Assembly: GCA_009602725.1 (NCBI GenBank) | Contig: WELB01000189.1 | Coordinates: forward strand, 39,072-84,082 | Direction of reading: 5' to 3' | DNA length: 45,011 nt | Source: Spirogloea muscicola | Taxonomy: Eukaryota; Streptophyta; Zygnematophyceae; Spirogloeales; Spirogloeaceae | In this document: positions 23,031 through 39,400 of the stretch, piece by piece | Position numbering within the stretch: position 1 is the stretch's first letter | Layout: the number at the start of each line of letters is the position of its first letter | Notes under the pieces: generated by a model | What the model saw: the letters and a program-made list of their open reading frames with translations, nothing else | Database searches by the model: none | What the model was told of the DNA's origin: nothing | Position numbers and translations under genes: made by a program

Positions 23031-23191
23031 GTACTTGTGCAACTTCTTCTGTTCGGCCACCTTCACGGCAAAACCGGGAAGGAGAGCCACTTCTTCTATT
23101 TCGTTAGCACTCCGGCTCCTTCAGACCTTGTCCATTCCTTTGGGCTGGCCTTTCCCAGCCACCACTCAATCTTGCCGCGCTTCCCTCTATT

Positions 23192-23419
23192 TGCCTACAG
23201 CGGTCCCAGCGATTGCTTTGCATCGCCGGGCTGGTTGCGCCCTTGCAGCAGCCTCTGGTCTGCACAGTGGGGTTGCTCTTCCTCCCCTCAGCTCATCTGA
23301 CTTCCTACTGCTGACACGGGGGTATTGAGGGCGCCCTGTCTGCCTAGCATTTGGTTCCGTCATGAACACCTGTATGCATCTGGCTGGCAGTTTACAGCCG
23401 ATTCTTTAACATCAGCAGC
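23192..23419 (-). repeat. Foldback repeat, copy B (inverted relative to A)
   Basis: Begins GCCTACAGCGGTCCCAG and ends ATTCTTTAACATCAGCAGC. Together with copy A it forms an inverted pair separated by ~580 bp, the arrangement expected of a foldback or terminal-inverted-repeat element. Confidence 0.8.
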
Positions 23420-23429
23420 CGCTTGACTT

Positions 23430-23709
23430 GCAGCAGCCTCTGGCTTGCGCAGCGGGGTTGCTCTTCCTCCCCTCAGCTGTGCTTACCTTTGTACTTGGCC
23501 ATACTGGCCTTCGATTGTTTCAAATACACGAAATTCACCTCAGCTCATCTGACTTGCTACTGCCCGACACGAAGACACGGGGGTATTGAGGGCGCCCTGG
23601 CTTTTCGGCGAGCACTTTCTTCTGTCTGCCTAGCCTTTGGCTCCGTGATGAACCTGCATGCATCTGGCTGGCAGTTTACAGCCGATTCTTTAGTATCAGC
23701 AGGCATTAT
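23430..23709 (-). repeat. Foldback repeat, copy C (same orientation as B, with insertions)
   Basis: Direct copy of B immediately downstream, starting at the CAGCAGCCTCTGG segment. It carries a 67-bp insertion flanked by CCTCAGCT (23471-23478 and 23538-23545) and a ~25-bp insertion resembling part of the module at 22811 and 22985. Confidence 0.75.
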
Positions 23710-23817
23710 CTGTTTGCAGAGTGCAACAGGATCAAGCTTGAACTCCCTGCAGCCACCGCCACCGCCGCCGCCGCTAACGCCGCCGCCGCCGCCGTCGTGG
23801 GCCCGCATTGGGGCGCA

Positions 23818-26800
23818 ATGGCAGCGGCGGCGGTCGGCCAGCTGCTGCGCGGCGCGGACGGCGCCGGCGCGGCGCTGGGCCTGTCGCCCGCGATCTCGCG
23901 CTTCCTGCTGGCGCTGCTGCTCTCGCTGCCGGCGCAGGGCGCACACCGCCTCGTGCCCTCCGGTGCGCCTCGCCATCAGCTGCGCCACCATAGAAGACGA
24001 CGCCTTGCTCTGGTTGAGATTCTCATCAAGCCCATATGATGTGACTCATGTGGGCGTCGTCCGCGTCGCAGCCACCGGGAAGCACGTGTACGCCGCTGCC
24101 ACTGGCGGCGGCCTCTGCTGGCTGGCCTACGGAGGTGGCTCAGGTCCGCCCATGTCGCCACCTTGGCTTAACTTCTTCCGTTGCTTGCGGCACGACGACG
24201 TGGGTTATGCCCATTGACCCCATTGCCGCAGCGGCACGGACGTCATTGCAGCCGCCTGGCACCTCCTAGCGCCCGTCGCCGTTGCGTACGGGGCCATGGT
24301 GGTCGACCGGCGGCGGTGCGGCGGGGTCGCCTTCGCGGGGAGCTTCGCCTTCCTGGCCTACTGGTCGCCTCCGCTTGCCTCGTCCTCTGCACACCACCTA
24401 AGTCCTAGAGTTATGTCAGCCGTACGCGCCACTAGGAGCTGCTAGCTTGCCAAGTCCATGGATCCTCGAGACCCCTCATGAAGCTGCACAATGCTGCCAG
24501 TCCAAGGTCCTCTGGACACACCTCGTCTCCTTCATTGGTGTCACCTTGCTTCGCTTTGCCGGACTGAGCTGCTGCCGGACTGGCCGGATGCGTCCCCATG
24601 CCGTAGAAGCGGTCATCAAAGTTGGCACAAGGTCGCCTCGCTCAGCCTGAGAGTCTCTTCTAGGCACTTTGCGAACACGAATGCTGTCAGGCCTGATGGG
24701 TGACAGGGCAGAGCGTGTGCGCAGTCACGTGAAGATGCTAAGCGGGCAGGCCTGGCGGCAGGGCGGCATGGACTTCACGGGCAGCCTCATGGTGCTCACG
24801 CTCAAGGTCGTGTCGTGTGCCATGGACTACCAGGACGGTCTCCTCCCTGCTGACAAGGTGAGCCATTGTTCAGGGAAGGCTGATGGCAGAGCAGATCTTT
24901 TCAGTAGTATCCGATCACTGTCACAGGACCTGAGGTGTGACTCCGTCTTGTGCAGTCGGTTATATTGAGGCCTGCCCCGAGGGGTCTTGTGATCGTGCGT
25001 TTGCAGGCTGCTAGCCCGACGTACACGTACCGGCTGAAGGTGCTGCCCTCGCCGCTCGAGTTTGCGGGCTACATCCTCTGCTGTGGCAACGTGCTCGTTG
25101 GGCCCGCCATCGACTTCCGGGGCTACCGTAATTACTGCGAGCATCGAGCGGTGAATGCTGGAAGGGCTGAAACTGTTGCACGAGGGCATCTTTCTATCAT
25201 CAAGTTATGAAGCGAAGAAGAAGCGCACAGAGCTGCCATACAAAGATTGCACAATGCAGGACGCATTGGGTTCACTGAGATTCTTGTATGTCTGTTGCTT
25301 TCTCCGCGTAGCTGACTGGTTGTCCGGTCATTCTTGGCGCAGGAGTGGGACCCTCGGGCTGACAAGCCCATGCCTTCAGTCCTTCCAGCTGCACTGGCAC
25401 GGCTCATACAAGCTGCCTGCTGCGCAGCCTTATATCAGACACTGGTGCCCCGCTTCCCTGGCAAGTACATGACTGACCCACGCTTCTTCAAGCTGACCTT
25501 CCTACAAAGGCAAGCCGACACTCCTCAGGCAATGACCCTCCAACTTTGTCAGACACGGGGATTGGCTGCTGTGGACGGCAAATAATAGATGATTTTAAAG
25601 CCCCCTTGAGTCAATCAAGATAAGAGCCGACAAGACAGTCAAGAGCTAGCAGAAGCGTCCACCTCCTGGCCTGTGCAGATGCGGGTACATTTGGATGGCA
25701 GCCCTGACAATGCGCATCATGTACTACTTCGTCTGGTCGCTAGCCGAGACAGGGCTCCTCCTCTCTGGCCTTGGCTTCTCGGGGTGGTCCAAGAGCACTC
25801 CCTCGGAGCCAGATTGGTGCGTTTATGAACCAAAGCCTCTGTTTTGTTTCGTCAGAGCAGCTTGCAGACTGAATATTGTCGAGGCAAGCGGTCTCGTTGC
25901 AGCATCTAGGATTCTAGCCCTTCTGTCAGTTTTGCTGCTAGAGCTTCTCAAGCTATACATCCGTTCTTATGTGAGCTTGCGGCTGCTAGAGAAGCTCACA
26001 TCTGCAGGCTCAGGTTCTAGTGTGTCTGCGGCTTGGTCCCGCAGGAAGCGGGCTGACCATGTGAAGCCTCTCAAGGTCGAGCTAATACCCAGTGCGGCGA
26101 AGCTTCCGTCTTACTGGAACATGAAGACGGCTGAGTGGCTAAGAATCTGTGAGTGTGCGCACAGCGGAAGCGGACACCTGCTCAATGAGGCGCGCATCTG
26201 AAGGATGTTTGAGATCATTCTGAAGCCACCATGCAAAAGCAGGCTGTAGAAAGACTCAGTATAAGCAGTGCACAAATGGGATCATGTAAGCAAAACATAG
26301 TGATGTTGTCCTGCTTGATATGCACTTTGCCCTCTGGCAGATGTATATGATCGCCTCAATCTCTGGGTAGGAAGGCCCACCTTTGGTACTCTTCTGGCCA
26401 CTCAAGTGGTCAGTGCCGTGTGGCATGTAAGTTTCTCTGACATATTATCAAGGACTGCCTTATAACAATCCGGTCGTGCTTGCATGCTACCACTTAATAC
26501 ATGTCACTGTTGAGCAGTGCCCTCCTCATCTGTTGTTGGGCTTTGGAGTGCCAGCTCTATTTTCCCCTTCGATGTCCATCTCTTGACTGGCATGGTAACG
26601 GTGGCCATCATTGCATGACCTTGCTCTAGGGCGTGTATCCTGGGTACTACCTGTTCTTTGTGAACTGTGCTGTTGCACAGCAAGCTTCAAAAGGTATTCC
26701 TGTCTGACTAAGCACACGCAAAATTGCATGGCTGCACATTCCTTGCACTCGTGAGATTTTCTGGTGAAATTTGCAATTGCTAGGTTGCAATGGTAGGTAT

Positions 26801-27330
26801 GGAATTATCCGCATTCACCAGCATGGTGTGATCTTAAGGACATCATGTCATTGCCAGCATATTACAAGCTTCACCTCAAGATCCCAGAGAAGTCATCATT
26901 GCTGCGAGGCTTTAGCAACCAATTTCACTGGCTGTTCACACAGTTGGTCCTCAACTATTCTCAAGTCGGCTTCATTGTGAGCTTGCTCTTCGCCCTCTAC
27001 TGGAAGCGTCTTTCTCTTTTCTCTTGCATGAAAGCTGCTTCTGAGCAGAGAGCGCACCTGCTGATTATGGTACTGACTAAACACAGCACTCTAGAGTCGT
27101 ACTGCACTGGTGTGTCCTACATTAGAGAAGCAAACTTGCCCATGGAATGCATGAAATACACCACTAACACCCACCATCCGATTGAGACTTTCTCTGCGCA
27201 GTTGCTGCATGCGCGTCAGACGCTTCATGTCTGGAACTCGGTGTACTTCGTTGGCAACCTCCTCCCGCTTGCTGTCCTGTGGGCGAGTGGTCTGCTCAAT
27301 TCCCGGCGCACATCCAAAGTTGTTGATTGA
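23818..27330 (+). CDS. LPCAT: MBOAT-family lysophospholipid acyltransferase (plant LPCAT/LPLAT type)
   Basis: Multi-pass ER enzyme that re-acylates lysophospholipids with acyl-CoA (Lands cycle). Exons: 23818-23962, 24072-about 24153, 24232-24363, 24725-24857, 25007-25150, 25343-25509, 25679-25816, 26045-26148, 26341-26426, 26630-26693, 26822-26976, 27202-27330; about 492 aa, against 462 for Arabidopsis LPCAT1. Landmarks follow the plant order: GKHVYAAATGG, GSLMVLTLKVVSCAMDYQDG, GYILCCGN, MYYFVWSLAETGLLLSGLGF, LPSYWNMKTAEWLR, then the MBOAT catalytic His region VSAVWHGVYPGYYLFFV, and LVLNYSQVGF near the C terminus. The intron after 25509 starts GCAAGC (GC-AG type). The exon 2-3 junction is unclear: the best GT donor (24145) breaks frame and only a weak donor at 24154 keeps it. 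The gene is convergent with OVA1. Confidence 0.94.
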
Positions 27331-27719
27331 TCAGCTTCAGTCCAAGCTTCCCTCAGTCGTCCCACATCTGCCCAGGGCCACCTTCAATACTTACTTCTTA
27401 CCTCTTGCACTGTGTCTCCTAGTAAGCAGACCGCCCTGCCCTGATGAGCTTGCTTGCTGCAACTCGCTTTGCTTAGACTCGCATTCAATATGTTACTAAT
27501 TGCCCAACCTATTCTTCAGCTCAGCCAGTATTGGCTATTCAATTATCATTGTTGAACAACTATTAGATGAGCAACAGTGCCTCGTCCAATTTGGACACAG
27601 AGCTCGCCCTTCTGCACTTCGCTGCTGGCCTACCTGTCACACTTATGCTGTCAGTCTCTGCGTCACGAAGGACGCTTCAAAGCCATTTGAAGAGCAAGAA
27701 AGAATGCGAACTCAGACCT
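27331..27719. other. Convergent 3' intergenic region
   Basis: 389 bases between the stop codons of the acyltransferase (+) and OVA1 (-). AT-richer than the exons; nothing else is seen in it. Confidence 0.6.
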
Positions 27720-32555
<4,836 letters not shown>

Positions 32556-32571
32556 CCCCCGCTGCGCTGCC

Positions 32572-32607
32572 ATGGCCACCAGCCGGCCGACGCGTCGCCG
32601 CTGCTAG
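32572..32607 (+). CDS. Short upstream ORF (11 codons) before the RING gene start
   Basis: ATG at 32572 (context GCCATGG) followed by 10 further codons and TAG, 29 nt before the ATG at 32637. It is in a different frame from the main ORF. It may be a genuine uORF, or irrelevant if the true start lies in the gap. Confidence 0.3.
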   Translation: MATSRPTRRRC

Positions 32608-32636
32608 GCCACCTGGCGCGGCCGCGCCCGCCCGAG

Positions 32637-35371
32637 ATGCACCCGACGCGCGCGCCGCCGGAGGGCTCGGACAGCGCCGCCTCCGCCGAGCACTTGCGGG
32701 GGCAGCTGCAGGCGCCCAGGCAGGCCGAAGCCCCCGGCCCCAGGCGTCCAGCCGCCGAGGAAGCTCCGGACCGGGCGCCGCCGCCGGCTCGGGACGGCCA
32801 TGGCCAGTCACGTCAGATGGCCATCCGCGTCGAGGAGCCTCCGAGGGGTCTCCCCGTGCCTTCGCCGCTGTCCCTGCCGTCGTCGCCGACCTTCCAATCC
32901 TCACCGACCTCGCAGGGCTCCGCTGGCGACCAGTCCCCCACGGGCAGCGCCGTCGAGGCCGGCCAGCGTCTGAGGACCAATCCCTTCAACACCGGCCTCT
33001 GGGTGTCCATCGAGCTGGTCTTCACGCTCAGCCAGATTCTGGCAGCGTGCCTCGTGCTCGTCCTCTCCCCGAAGGAGAAGCCCGAGCCGCCGCTCCGCCT
33101 CTGGATTATCGGTTACGCTGCCGGATGCATGGCAACCATCCCGTTACTCTTCTGGCGATACACGCATCGCTACGTTCGTGTGCATGGCCAGTCCGGACAT
33201 AGTCGCTCCCCTTCTTCAGGCCAATCAAGGTGCCAGCTTCACTGCCGGGTCGCATGATGTGTATGCAATGGTTGCAACTTCATCTCAATAATAGCCATAT
33301 TATTTGTAGATGTGCTTAAGGATGGCTTCTCTGAGCAGAATAAGTTTTCCAGCTTTCCAGTTGAATACTGCTGCTTCCATGAGAAGGTCTTGCAAGGATC
33401 CAACTCTCTTTCATCGACTTCCATATGCTTCCTAAATAGCACCAGCTAAACTTAAGCTTGTCTACATGCTACCTCACCATGATTCCTTGTGCTCGCAGGT
33501 CTGAGAGAACGGCGAGAAGTGGCATGGTACCTGCGCCAGCAACTCCTAGCTCTGATCAATTCATGATTGCTACCATACCACAAATTCGGTCCACATCTGC
33601 AGGTGAATCACTACCAATCAGTCTGCACAACAGCAGACTGCAAGCAAGGCGCTCCTTGTCTGGAAGAACTTTCTGGAACTGGATGATTGCGCAGTACAAT
33701 GAGCAACGGTAAGTGGTTGTGATGTTATTGAACCTTGGACCTTTTGCAATAGCATGCGCGCGCAGCAAGGAAGCATTTGCTAGTGCTTTGAGCGGCTTTG
33801 AAGCTTGAGCTGAAGCCATGAGGAACAAGAGCTGTTCCTCATGGCTTCATCAAGTTGACACGGGAACTGGTGCATCTTTGTGCTTGTGTTCTCCGTATCA
33901 TGTGCCTCGCCATTACGCCATCAGGGAGTCACATTTCTGAAGCTTGACCAGGTCTTGCAAGACTAAGAACGTTCCATTCCTCCTGCAGGATGATGCTTGT
34001 CGTGGAGCGGTTCAAAATCGCTTTGGACGGCTTTTTTGCAGTCTGGTTTGTCGTTGGCAATGTGTGGGTATTTGGAGACGACTCCGCCTACCACGAAGCA
34101 CCAAGCTTGTACTGGTAAGTGATGGAGGGCTGCCAGTATGTCACAGTAATTAATGTGTCATGCAACAGAGGGCAAGAGAGACAGTGCTGACAAGGCTATG
34201 CCCTAATACCTCCATATCATACTGTCAGTAGCGTGTACATGGATGGGTCTGGTCGTGAGTGACACTCAGTGGTTCCAATGATGCAGGCTCTGTGTTTCGT
34301 ACTTGACACTTAGCTGCATAAGCTATGCCATGCCATTTATAGTATGTGCCACAATCTGCTGCTGCCTTCCCGTCATCATCATGCTCCTTGGCTTCTCGGA
34401 TGAGCCGATGCACGGCAAGGGAGCATCGCCTGAGGCAATCAGCTCGCTTCAGAAGTACAAATTTAGGTCACACGGAGCACACAAGGATAGCTTCAAAGAG
34501 GAAGGTGGAGAATCTGATACTGAGGGCGTCGGAGAGGGCGGCCTTCTGGCTCAGGGGACACTCGATGAGCGCCGCGTCTCAGCGGAAGATGCTGTAAGGC
34601 TCCCTGCTAACTTGTCCGCACCTCCCTTTCTGATGAACTGCTATTGAATTTGCAATATCGTCTTCATTTGGATGCTGCTCTAAGGTCGTCATTCCAGCAT
34701 AGATGAAATAAATAACAGCGTCAGATATGCAGAGGGCGGTGTCACAGAGATGAAAATCAACTTTGGCGTAGTCCACCATGGAGCATGTCTCGTGATGTTC
34801 CGACTTGCTGCACTTTGTGATAGCCAAGCTTCAAGCACTGCGTGTTAGTCAAAGGGCGGTAGTCTTACAACCCTGAGCATGGGTGCGTAGTCAATGAGAA
34901 TACTTGAGAATGCGGACACAATAGTGACTTGGTATCAATCTGAGCAGTCTTGCTGCTTGCGCAGGTCTGCTGCATCTGCTTGGGAAGGTACTGCGATGGA
35001 GTGGAGCTCAAGGAGTTGCCATGCGAGCACCACTTTCACAGCAGCTGTGTTGACACATGGCTCAGAATAAACTCCTCCTGCCCACTCTGCAAGCTTGACA
35101 TCTCAGGCAACACAGTCGAAGGTGGCGCCTCAGAGGGTTGTTGCTTAACCCTAGTTGAACTTGCTGCAACCACCTTGTCCTCCATGCTTTGGAAGTACAA
35201 GTAATTTCTTGTGGCCTTTGCTAGGTTGCTGCATGTCCTCAAGCTGCATGTGAGGTCCAATGTGGTCAGGCCAATCTTCAAGGACTCACAGTGTATGAAC
35301 TTGGCTGCGCAGGTTCTGCATCGCAGGAACAGAGCAGCAGTCGCGCTGAACAGGCCCGACCAGACGTCTGA
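32637..35371 (+). CDS. Multi-pass membrane RING-H2 E3 ubiquitin ligase
   Basis: Plant membrane RING family resembling Arabidopsis At1g63170/At1g68070-type proteins. Exons: 32637-33229, 33499-33708, 33989-34114, 34287-34593, 34965-35121, 35313-35371, giving 483 aa. Order: a disordered Pro/Ser-rich N terminus; two hydrophobic segments (LWVSIELVFTLSQILAACL, LWIIGYAAGCMATIPLLFW); ALDGFFAVWFVVGNVWVFG; ISYAMPFIVCATICCCLP; then RING-H2 CCICLGRYC, LPCEHHFHSSCVDTWL, SSCPLC (C3H2C3, all eight ligands present). The frame runs open upstream of 32637 and encodes DASPLLGH, a motif typical of this family's N terminus, so the real start is probably in the gap. The end is also uncertain: reading through 35121 instead of splicing gives a stop at 35202-35204. 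Confidence 0.9.
33811..33849. repeat. Perfect 17-bp stem, 5-nt loop hairpin in RING-gene intron 2
   Basis: Left arm TGAAGCCATGAGGAACA (33811-33827) and right arm TGTTCCTCATGGCTTCA (33833-33849) are exact reverse complements with loop AGAGC. Pairing extends by CTTGA/TCAAG beyond a 2-nt bulge. It lies inside the 33709-33988 intron. Confidence 0.9.
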
Positions 35372-36407
35372 CACTCGGCCTGTCAAAGCAATGGGTGCCT
35401 GCCCTGGGCTTGGGCTTTGGGCCTCCAAAAGAAGGTCAAATCACCAGGTTCAACCATACACACACCTGCACCAGCTGGAAGGTGACGAGCCATCAAGCTG
35501 TGGTCACAGTTGCCTGCCTGCTAATGGTCAGCAGACCTCACCTCCAGGACTGGCACCTCAGCAGCTTTTTATGCCCCATCCTGCGTGCATCAGCTCGCCC
35601 GCCACAGCAGCAATCTGGCCCCTCATCAGGCCCTGTGCAGGAGTCAGGACAGCAGTAGACCAAGTAGATGGCTTGCTTTGTAGGATAGACTGGAGCAGAG
35701 GCTGTGGAGCAGCACGCAGCTGCAAGGGCATGCATCCGAGCTGCTGCCACTTCGCTTCATGGTGGCAACGCTAACAAGAGTGAGCAAGAAGTTGACACAG
35801 TGTCAGCTCAAGGTCGAGCTGAAGCTTGAGCCTCCTTATCGTAGCAGGTGCTACGCCATCCAGCCAAAAACTTGCGTGGTTGCCACCTGCGCTTTGAGCG
35901 TGGCACAGGACTGTGCTAACCATGTGTTACTATTTCTTCCGTGTACTTTCCAGGCCACACTGATCTGCAGGCTCGTTCTGGTCTCAGAACGAGATGTGGT
36001 GGTTTGCATGTTTCAATGGTTAGATGCGGTCTGTTGAGTACAACTCAAGCATCGTCAAGGGGCTATCATGGGTTAATCCAAAGTCAATCAGTGTTGTGCA
36101 TCAGTGGGTCCCCATCACCATTCCCAGCACACTAGATGCATGAAAGGTTGGAGGCAGGGCTCTGGCCACGTGTGAAAGACTGAAAACACAGCAAACAATA
36201 TCCAAAGTATTTCACAATTTCTACTAAGAGGGCCAAACAAATGGTATTCATGGCTCTTGATTTCTGAAGAGCTCAAAAATGTGCTGTCCCAATGGGAGGA
36301 CTCTAAATTCCATGTATTTGATTCTCACAAATAGAATCTGATGGCAGGAGCAGAGGTACTCCGCATAAATGCACCCACTTGGCAAGCCTTTGACGTAGCA
36401 ACAGCTG
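35372..36407. other. Convergent intergenic region, RING 3' to URB2 3'
   Basis: About 1 kb. A moderately open frame on the + strand (35395-35658, ending QQQSGPSSGPVQESGQQ) could be a UTR or an alternative exon of the RING gene, but resembles nothing known. A hairpin with arms CTCGTTCTG / CAGAACGAG around a 4-nt loop sits at 35972-35993. Nothing else is seen. Confidence 0.5.
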
Positions 36408-39400
36408 CTACACCTTGCCAGTATATTTGTGGCGGCGCTCATACTCTCCCTTGAGCTGAAGGAGCGCGTCCCTCCTCAGGCCCTCTGCGAACAAGCCAGC
36501 AAGCACAGACGGCCACAAAAATGTCAGAAGTCCAAGTGGTTGCCCAGTCGTGGCCAAAGGCAATGCTAGGCCATAGCAAGCAAAGACTCCTACCGCCACC
36601 GAGCGCCGTGTAAAGCTGCTGCAGCTCGTGGGGCTTGCAGACATCCATAAGAGCAAATGCTCCGGCTTTCAGGCTTCCCTCCACACTCCTGCAAAACCTT
36701 GCAGCAGCCCTCAAAACGCCATCCAGAGGCAAAGGGCGACAGCTCTACTCGTGTCACTTATGCTCACAGCAATGGCCAAAAACCAGCCAACACTTTGACC
36801 AGCCAGCCAACAATTCTCATTGTCCTCGCTAGCGCACCTTGGAAGACCCCAGCCGAAGTGGGCGCACGAGTGGGAGATGTAATCTGCAAGCAAGTGCACG
36901 CAGTACTTCCCAAGCGTGTCCTTCTGATCCGCAACCTGTTAACAGGACCTAGAGTGTTAGTCCTTAAAGTGATGCAGTCAAATGCTGAACAAATCACACT
37001 GTGAGCGTTCAGCTGTATGCATATGCTGCCAAGCTGCATAAGCAAGCAATCATAAGCATTTCCCTAGTGCTTATGATAGCAGCTAGTGCAACTGCCTCTA
37101 TGATTTATAGGCAAAGCGCCTCACTGCTTCGTAGACGCGCCTCAGCCAATTGGCACAATGTACAGCAAAGTCAGTGCCCTCGTTTGCGAAGGCCGACGGT
37201 TCCAGCCTCTCGGCCAGGCGGTTGGGCGCCCCCAGGCAAAGCAAGAGTGCCTCAGTTGACGAGGTGAGCATTGCTGCAAGCCGCCGGACCTCCCTGCAGG
37301 GCGGAATTAGACGACCCACTTAGATGATTGGACAATGGCCTTGACCTTCAACCTGGGCAGTGGAATTGACTTTCATGATTTACTGATGCAATGCGACCTT
37401 ACTTTCTGGCAGATCCCGATCCCGTACAGACTGCAACCCCATCAATAAGGTGGGAAAGCCCCTAGCAGGATTTTAGCAACAGGTGGGCAAATCCTAGTCC
37501 GGCCTTCTTACCGCAGCCTGTGGTGCACAGCTGCAGTCAGCAGCTTGCAGCAAGCCACGAAAAGGTCCACTGATGCGGGGTCACTGCTGAAGAGGACTAC
37601 TCGAGCCCTGCGGCTTGGGCCACAGTTGAAGATAATCCACGGGGCGTGCACCGCAAGCGCCACGTGTGCAGCCATCATGGGGAAGATGGCTGCCCTGGAT
37701 ATCATGGTCGTCATGACCTTGATGTACTGCAGAAATGCAACTGAGCTGAAGTGTCTGACCCGCAAACCCTCCCCGATAAAGGGCCATGCGTAATGTGGAT
37801 GTCTAACATCCATACATTCTGGTCTGAAAGCCTGCCTCTAATATGACTTATTGTCGAGGATGGTGATACAGTCTGCTTATAGCAAGTGCCAATGGATGTC
37901 AGAAGATTGCAGCTACATGAGTCGAAACTGCAAATGACCCTCAGACCCTGTATGACTTCCTCGACAGAAGCCCAGACCCTCAATCCAGATTGGAGGCGCT
38001 AAAAGTAAGAGCGCAGGTGGCAGACTGTGCAAGCTACTGACCAGTGCGAACCAAGAAGGGTGGGCTTTCTCACCAGCAGAAGGTCAGCAGAGTGCGTGGG
38101 GACATAAGGCCTGGCGATGCTCCCTGTAGCACCCTCCCAGCCGTCATCAGCTGGGCCGTTGCTGCAGCTGCCAGCGCTGATGTTGTAAAAGATGGCCGTG
38201 AGGAAGGCCTGGGCATGGCTGGCAAGCCGGCTCAGGCGCCATGGCCCTGCATCAAGGTGACGCCGACGAGGCATTATGTCACTTGTCACCCGTCAGCACC
38301 ACCAGCAAGAACAGATTGGGAAGTTATCTAAGGCGTTCCAAGGATTGCATGTGTTGCACATTCCGATAATTGCTCTCCTTCAGCCATCAATAGTCGCTTG
38401 GATTGCTAAATAAGGAGCTTGCATTGGCCCCTGAATCTTGCAAGATAGGATAGGCCAAGGGCCCACGACTTGAAGCTAGCATGATGCAAGCACTTGGTGG
38501 AGGAGGTAAGGGCGTACTGACTAGTATGGCTGATAAGATGGACATGCCAATGCTGCTCTGAGCAATTCTGGCTGGTATGGATGCAGATTCAACATCTACG
38601 CCCTCAACCTTCAACGCTGACTTCTACTTACATGAGCATGTTGGAAGACTATGTCGCAAGAGAAAATACCTGACACTGCCTGAAGAGTTATATCCAGGCA
38701 TTCAGCAGCAGCAGACCGGAGGCTCTCTGAAGCAGCTCCACAACAGCCATTGCCATCACTCCTAATAACCTCATTTGCTTCTTTGACATCAGGATTGGCC
38801 ATGAAAGCTGTAGTGCCCAACAGCGGCGTGCCAAGCCTTGTATCACAAAGGACTGCATTGGCATTGCCCAGAATGGCCTGCTCAATGAGGCAGAGCACCA
38901 GGTCGAGGTGCGGTCGAGACGCCACCTTGACGAGCGCTGCAAACGAGCTCCTGGCGGCTGCCTGCAGGGGCGGCAACCTGGTGTTCTTGCCTGCGTGGTA
39001 CTTGGCGACATCAAGGGCTGAGACTGAAAGGGACCTGCCGGCCGCTCGCCTCATGGACCCCAGGAGGTGCAAGTGGAGCTCAGCCAGGCTCCGCATCAGC
39101 GGCAGGGGCGGGGGCTCCACGCCGCCATGAAAGGTGGCGAACACGGCTTCCAGGTACTGGCAGGCACCCAGCAGGCAGCGCCCGTCGAGCCGCCCAGATG
39201 GAGCATCTCTCAGGAGCCCCTGTGCTGCTGCCATAAGGTGGACGCGATCGACACGGACTGAGGCTGCACCGTGATCTGGAATGACGCCGGTGCCACGCAT
39301 TGCCAGTATCAAACGATAAGCGGAAGCCATGCTACAGAACATTGCTTCGACTCTGGACTGGAAGTTCGAACATGCAAAATGGAGGCCCCAAAGGTGTAAC

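Larger units (their letters stand above)
21801..23817. other. 2-kb intergenic repeat cluster
   Basis: No gene recognised. It holds three copies of a ~230-bp repeat (two orientations), a shorter directly repeated module, and a GC-rich promoter for the acyltransferase near its right end. Several ~60-150-codon open frames come from the repeats and look non-coding. Confidence 0.7.
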
